Shown here: positions 20,484-25,604 of the stretch, in pieces
Numbering within the stretch: position 1 is the first letter of the stretch
How the letters are laid out: the number at the start of each line of letters is the position of its first letter
Assembly: GCA_018398765.1 (NCBI GenBank)
Contig: JAHBMJ010001758.1
Location: forward strand, 1-25,604
Source of the DNA: Chromera velia
Lineage: Eukaryota > Sar > Chromeraceae
Direction: 5' to 3'
Length of the DNA stretch: 25,604 nucleotides
Notes under the pieces: generated by a model
Databases searched by the model: none
What the model saw: only the letters and a program-made list of their open reading frames with translations
What the model was told of the DNA's origin: nothing
Program-made: the position numbers and the translations under genes

Positions 20484-21643
20484 GTTTAGTAAGAACTAGG
20501 ATTTATTTTTGAGCCTGGCCTGTTGTTCTTACTTAAAGTTTCCCAAGTGTGGTAATGCTGCAGGTTAAATCCTTCCCTATTTATGATTGCAGATCGTGAA
20601 ACTAGTGGCCGCGTGAGCCTGATTGTGCTGGATGTAAAGTTGGTAAGTTTATTTGGGTTACTTGGGGTTACTTAGAGAGCCTAGTAGATTGTGACAGTAT
20701 AGGTTGTTTATAGCTTTGTGTGAACACCCTATTTGCCTCTGAGTCTCTAGTTTAGAATAAATGGAGCGGCACTCAGTCTGCCGCCCAGTGTCTGACTTCC
20801 TTTGTTGTTTGTTGGTTTGGCTGTCATACTTCTCTAAGGGATATTTATGAAAAAAAATGTGTTTCCATTCAGTGCGGAAGTAGAAGACCGACAGACAGAT
20901 CAAGTTGAACCAGGTTGGAGATCATGCGAGAGTCAGTCAGGGAATGAATTGTCACTCGCATTCATTATCCTGTCTTTGAAAAATTTCTCCTCATTTAGAG
21001 AAGGACTTTCTGCATGTGTCTCCATCCTTTTTCTATCTTGTTGCCTCAAGAGTCGAGGTCATGGGAGGCCAGAGGTAGTAGTCATGTAGTCACTGCGTCG
21101 TGCACATGCATGACTGTTCAAGAAGAAACAAGAAGAGAGAAAAAAAAATCCGAAATTTTTATGTGTCTTCTTTTATTCCTTCTTTTCAGGCGATCCGAGT
21201 CGGACATGCAAGAAGGGGCTTGCCCTTCCGAAGGCTGAGTCCGACGGATGAACATTCGGGTGCAGGAGATGTCAAGAGGGAGACACAGGTTAGTCAAAAG
21301 AGCTGAAAAATGATGAGACAATCAAGCAATTTATTCAAGAGAGTCGAGTGTAGAGACACGGCAACGGTCTTACTCAGAGTAAGTGAGCCCAGGACGGCTC
21401 AGGGAGACAGTTGACAGTTACGTTGGGAAGGCATGACTGGTGCAGCAAGGCAGACACACCAACATATACACAAGCTTCAGGTGCATGAACCTTTCAAATT
21501 CTCTTTCTTCCTTTTGTTCCCAATGTGGCTTATTCTAATGGAGTTTTTCCTTTAAAAAAAAAAAAACAGAGCAAGCTCTTCTTTTCTTTTCTTTTTTTTT
21601 TTTTTTCTTATTCACATAGTCTCATGAAAGGTGGACTTGAGAT
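20484..21643. other. Spacer with A and T homopolymers
   Basis: No recognisable gene. A-run and T-run sequence occupies 21554-21606. A small cluster of TCCGA/TCGGA inverted words lies near 21190-21250. The right part is the probable 3' untranslated region of the minus-strand gene ending at 21644. Confidence 0.45.
21330..21335 (-). promoter_or_regulatory. Possible poly(A) signal AATAAA
   Basis: AATAAA on the minus strand about 310 bases past the stop codon of the gene ending at 21644. Weak evidence, position only. Confidence 0.25.
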
Positions 21644-23982
21644 TCACCAGGCCTCGACGGTGGGCGCACTTCCCCTGCTTCGGAGGCAGCAAGGGCAGAA
21701 GAGGTTTCCTTCTGCGGTCACCAGCCATGCGGTCTCGCCAGTCCTCAGTTCTCTGAAGCGAGGGGGGTAGTTAACGCCTTCGACGCAGTTGCACCGTCCC
21801 TCCACTACGTTGACTGGAGGTCTTTGGAGGGGAGCGGCCTTATCGGACTCGTGTGCAGGCTCGTTCTGCGGATCGATGAGGAGATTGTGGGCTGTAGGCA
21901 GAACTGCCTCCGTGGGGAGACCGAAAGTTGCCGCCACGGCCGCCGAGTCAGAAGATCCTGTCCTGTGTGTGTCGTGGTAGCCGTCGGTGGGGGCCTCCTT
22001 GTGTGTGTGGGAGAAGATGGTGGAGGACTGCCCTGCAGCTGGGGGCATCGGGTAGATGCCGAAGGCAGAGGGGGAGTTAAAACCCCGGGGCTCGGAAGCG
22101 AAGAACTTCTGGACGTTGGTGTCGGCCTCTCCAGAGTCCTTCTTCTTCCTGAGTTTGAGCTCCGTGATGCTCTCCGCAGGGGGTCCCAGTCTCTTTACCC
22201 CTCTTGGAGACGTCTTGATGTCGTTGTCTATGGTAGGAAGACCCGGGCCAGGGGAGAAGGAGCTATGAGAGGCTGCCACAGAAGACTCCATGGCCATCAA
22301 GGGAACAGCCAACTCACAGGAGCGGAGGGGTTCCACAGAGATAGCGCTGATGCCCATCTCCTGATGATGGAGGCCTGGGGGAAGGGAGGGGGAGCCGATT
22401 GCAGCTGGAGGAAGGGTGAGGCTAAAACCGGTGGGAGAGTTGGGTAGGTTTGGGAGGGTTGGGGTCGGGGGCGGCGTGGTTTTAGGATAGAGACGAAAGG
22501 GGTTGAAGTAGGGGGAAGTGGACGAAAACCGGGGAGATCTCATGCCTGGTGGTGAAGTGGGGGCTGCATAGGGGTCGGTGTGCACGAGGGGGTTAGCCAG
22601 TTTTCCTCGCATGCCGGGAGGCACACTGGTGTAGTATAGTCAATAGGCAGGGGGCCTCCGATGAATGTCAACGGAGGGACCGCACCGAGAGCAGTAGTGG
22701 AAGAGCCCTCTTGTGCTGAGGAAGAGGGGGGAGGGGAAGGCGGTGGTGTGTGTCCTCTGAACGTGTAGTTGTAGTGGGTGGAAGGGCCATTTTCGATTGG
22801 CAAGGGAGCCAATGGAATGATGGAGGAGTTGACGGCAGGGGAGAACTGAGTTGTCGGAAGACTCTCGCTTGGGTGACCGGTCTGAGGCGGAGTAGGGAAT
22901 TCCCCTGGCGGTATGGTTTTGATGATGGTGCCACCCGTTGACGATGCTGCTGGGACGGAAGGGCTGTTAGCTGGAGGGGGTAGAAAACCGCCAGTAGGAG
23001 GGGGTGGGGGAATGATCTCAATGTTCTTCGCGAGCTCGATTCCTTTTGGGAGAAGGAGTCTCAAGAAGTGTGGGCGGGTGGTTTCTTCCAGAGGGATGAT
23101 TGGTTCCCCGTCCGGTCCCTGGAGAACCTCGAAACCTTCCTCAAGGAGCTGTTGATACGTCCAATGGTCGGTTGTGATGTTTCCCAGAGAGGTCTCGGGG
23201 TGAGCCTGGTTGGGGTCATGGAGATGGGGGTGGAAGTAGAACATCCAGTCGTTAAATTTCTCCCACGCCTTGTCTTGGAAGTCGTCGGTCGAGGTGATGT
23301 TGCGTGGGGCAAGAGCCTGGAGGAAGGTGTGAAGCAGTCTGCCTCCTCCTTCCACGAAACAGTTGGTGAGGTACTCCGTGGCGGTGATGATTTCGAAGGG
23401 GTAGGGGGCTTCCTGTAGCTGACGAGTCGTTCGTCCGGGTCCCCAGGCCATCGGGCCCGCTCTGTAGCGACCGATGCCCTGTTGAGAGTGCTTACTCGTC
23501 TTCTTAAACCAGTCGCCAAGCTCGGTGCGCACCATCTGCTGTCTCGACCCGCAGGCGAGGAAGTAAAAGAGCTTGAAGAAGACGTCTCTCGAGAAGTCCT
23601 TCCACCCTACAGTCACAAGCACACACATACCCATATACATACACATACACACGGTTATCCCATGCATTCTCACCATATTCAATGGTTACGAATACATGGT
23701 GTGTGTAGGTGTACTGGATTCAATAGAATGGGTGTGTATGGGCAGACCTGTCTCGAGGGCCTCTCTTTCTTCATGGGTAAGTAGTCGTTCGTCGGTGCCC
23801 GAGGGAAGCTGCAGCTTCAGGATGTCTTCAACTCGCTGCTGAGTGAGGTTGCAGTACTTGATGAGATTAGTGAGACATCCTTGTGCGAAGCTGTTCCTTT
23901 CGTCTCCTACATCCGGGCACAGGCCAAATGGGGCCTCGGTAAAGAGAGAATGGAAGAATCGGTTGGATCTCTGCCGTGCTGG
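21644..23982 (-). CDS. Unrecognised proline-rich protein, multi-exon, 5' end not found
   Basis: Exon A (about 23982-23748) reads FFHSLFTEAPFGLCPDVGDE and ends LLTHEEREALET. Exon B starts at 23606 with WKDFSRDVFFKLFYFLACGS; donor GAGACAG|GTCTGC and acceptor GACTGTAG|GGTGG join them in phase. Exon B has a compact, Trp/Phe-rich part (KAWEKFNDWMFYFHPHLHD, WTYQQLLEEGFEVLQGPDGE) followed by a Pro/Ser/Thr-rich tail with NIT, NSS and NYT sites. Near 22620-22640 the good frame changes. The second frame (from PPGMRGKLANPLVHTDPYAA) runs on with low-complexity sequence and ends in a Cys-rich tail, RCNCVEGVNYPPRF and GNLFCPCCLRSRG. That change may be a short intron or an indel. No domain family is recognised, and no start ATG can be placed upstream of exon A. 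Confidence 0.5.
23607..23747 (-). other. Intron in the unrecognised gene (141 nt)
   Basis: Donor ACAG|GTCTGC and acceptor CTTGTGACTGTAG|GGTGG. Phase 1 to phase 1 joining forms a Gly codon between EEREALET and WKDFSRD. It contains a CACA/TACA-rich stretch. Confidence 0.65.
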
Positions 23983-24224
23983 CTAAGACATGTAAAGTTT
24001 AATGCCTTCGGGGGTGTCGATTCTCAAAGGCATCGTGTCCACAGGGAAAGATCTAAAGATCTGAAGGGGGGAGTCAATGACTTCAGTTGCTAGGCTTAAA
24101 AGTACAAGAAGGAATCCAATGTAGGAAGTGGTAGCGAAAGAAATGTGGTGTGTGAGTTGGTGTAGAAGTGGTTGTGGCTTGTGTTGCAGTGAAATGCGTG
24201 CGGCATTGTTTGCAGGCTTCGTGT

Positions 24225-24275
24225 AGAGGCATGTGGAGGCGCGCCGTGGAACCTAATTGTGGAACCTTCCACAGC
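24225..24275. repeat. GTGGAA-rich repeat block, copy 2, with palindrome
   Basis: Contains GCATGTGGAGGCGCGCCGTG and the perfect palindrome TGTGGAACCTTCCACA. It resembles 19105-19150 in the order of words and lies in the same orientation, suggesting two diverged copies of one dispersed repeat. Confidence 0.5.
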
Positions 24276-24381
24276 ATGCATGCCCGCACTTTATGATATT
24301 TTTTTTTTGACGCGTCGTGACTGTGGGCCGGTGTGGGTATGTGTGGGCCCTGGGTGTGTGTGCAGGCCTGGGCGGACTAAA

Positions 24382-24403
24382 GCGGGTCCGACCCTCGACC
24401 CGC
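24382..24403. repeat. Small GC-rich hairpin
   Basis: GCGGGTC pairs with GACCCGC across an 8-base loop. No downstream T run supports a transcription terminator. Confidence 0.45.
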
Positions 24404-24479
24404 GTGGTCAGATACCGTGGCCGAGTATCGCGTGTTGATTCTCTCAATGGTTATGGCATGTTTATAACAATAGGGAGAG

Positions 24480-24496
24480 GGGGCCACGGTGGCCCC
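24480..24496. repeat. Perfect GC-rich palindrome
   Basis: GGGGCCAC and GTGGCCCC form an 8 bp perfect inverted repeat around a single base. No function is assigned. Confidence 0.6.
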
Positions 24497-25604
24497 GGAA
24501 TGTAATATCGTTGTTGGCTCTTACAGTAGTCTGTTATGACCGACAAGTCAATTTGACTCCCGGACTCCGTCTCTTGGCGATTGGGGGAGTTTTTGTCAGT
24601 AACCGAGAGCTTCCACCTGACAAGACTTATGACAGACATTCAATGTGATGTTCTTATTGATGTGCTTGTATCTGTGTTCGAATTGGAAGTTGAATCTGTC
24701 TGAGTCGAGCAAGGCGGAGCCACTGGTAGGTGTCTCGCGAGGGTTCCTAGTTGAAGCGTCTACTCTGTGGGGTCAGCCTATTGAATTGAACCTATTTGAA
24801 CCGTTTATCTGTCATAAGGGGAAGGGTGTCCTTCCTTATCGGCCGGTGTTTACTGTTTGGTATGTGGTGTGAGTAATCACGAGGTCATCATGTAGTTCGT
24901 CCGGTTAGTTTGGCTGGGGTCGTCAATTTAAGATGCAGCTGGTTCTCTCTTTTCCTGCCATATACTGATATAGATATGTATATTCCAAATAGTATGGAGT
25001 ATATGTGCAGCATGCAGGTGTTTTGGTATTCAGGCGCTGAGGAAAGTTCCCTCGTTGCGCCATGCAGGCATGATAATATCACTCAGGTACGTGTGTGAGA
25101 GTGCTTCTCATTTGTTGCCCATTGTTTTGAGGGTTGTTCAGTATCGTTGACACCATGTGTACCGTATATTTCACAATGGTTGTGCTTGGGTTGCGGTATG
25201 AAATCTTCTGAAGATCCTCGCACTTTTGTTTCCGAGCGAATTTATTGGTACTGTGGATCGGTTGGGCAGACGACGCGCGTGTGGTGTCTCCCACCGTCCG
25301 AGTGAGCAGGTTCCAAAGGCCCAGAGCGCAGCGCCTCTGCCTCTACCGTGACTCATCCATCTGGTTCGACACCATGTCTCGATTTATCATATATTTTCTC
25401 ATATATGTACGTGAAATGTGGGTGCCTGCAGATGCGTGTGCAAAGATTCGCGCTCCTTTGGTTGTTCCGAGCTAATGGTTAGTGCCCTCTTTTTTAAGGG
25501 GGGGGGGGAGAAAAAATGATGTTATGACCTGTGCGATCTGCCAAAGGTGGCCAATCTTTAGCAGACAGTCTCATCCAGGTCACGGGGTTTTTTTTCTTTT
25601 TTTT
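24497..25604. other. T/G-rich spacer to the window end
   Basis: No supportable gene or RNA was found. Several donor-like words occur (for example CACTG|GTAGGT near 24726 and CTCAG|GTACGT near 25087), but no open frame joins them. The end holds a G run (25499-25509) and T runs (25586-25604), again typical of low-complexity spacer in this window. Confidence 0.45.

Noticed and set aside
24382-24496. Structured RNA gene or terminator from two GC-rich hairpins
   Set aside because: The hairpins are short and separate, with no T run, promoter boxes or recognised RNA consensus.
24497-25604. tRNA, 5S rRNA or spliceosomal RNA in the terminal spacer
   Set aside because: Looked for the usual conserved words of these RNAs on both strands and saw none.

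Overview
This window looks like nuclear DNA of a protist or alga-like eukaryote. Its genes are split by GT-AG introns, its spacers are long and full of microsatellites and polypurine/polypyrimidine tracts, and its left end is built from decayed transposable elements. No bacterial operon, tRNA or rRNA was seen. A chromerid such as Chromera would fit this style of genome, but nothing in the sequence proves the species.

Left end (1-5.4 kb): nested transposon wreckage. A reverse transcriptase pseudogene with a YADD catalytic box runs from the window edge to about 1044. A roughly 3 kb element with ~46 bp terminal inverted repeats lies between two copies of an 11 bp target-site duplication (1034-1044 and 4061-4071). 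The C-terminal part of the same reverse transcriptase resumes on the far side (4072-4733). The inserted element carries a 35 bp minisatellite, a long near-perfect hairpin, a degenerate ORF that may come from an ISXO2/Merlin-type transposase, and a plus-strand reading frame with two very short candidate introns. A second degraded copy of the reverse transcriptase C terminus lies inverted at about 5215-5370.

Centre (7.3-9.1 kb): a three-exon minus-strand gene encodes a complete TRAF-type protein, with a RING finger, TRAF-type zinc fingers and a MATH domain. The MATH domain only becomes visible when three exons are joined; all phases agree. One in-frame TAG interrupts the MATH domain where the family has an aromatic or hydrophobic residue.

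From 9.1 to 13.3 kb I see no supportable gene, only AT-rich and then CT/GA-rich spacer.

Right centre (13.3-18.2 kb): a minus-strand gene encodes a secreted-then-membrane protein of the polycystin-1 type. It has a signal peptide, a large ectodomain ending in a GPS motif, a long Pro/His-rich stalk, one transmembrane helix, a long disordered loop, and four more helices resembling TM2-TM5 of polycystin-1. It stops before any TRP-like channel part, lacks a PLAT domain, and its GPS has lost the HL(S/T) cleavage residues.

Right end (18.2-25.6 kb): T/G-rich spacer with GTGGAA-rich dispersed repeats and a weak plus-strand spliced candidate. An unrecognised minus-strand gene (21.6-24.0 kb) has a conserved-looking N-terminal part, a proline-rich middle and a Cys-rich tail. 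The last 1.5 kb holds only small hairpins and low-complexity sequence. The three best-supported genes all lie on the minus strand; nothing indicates a shared pathway.
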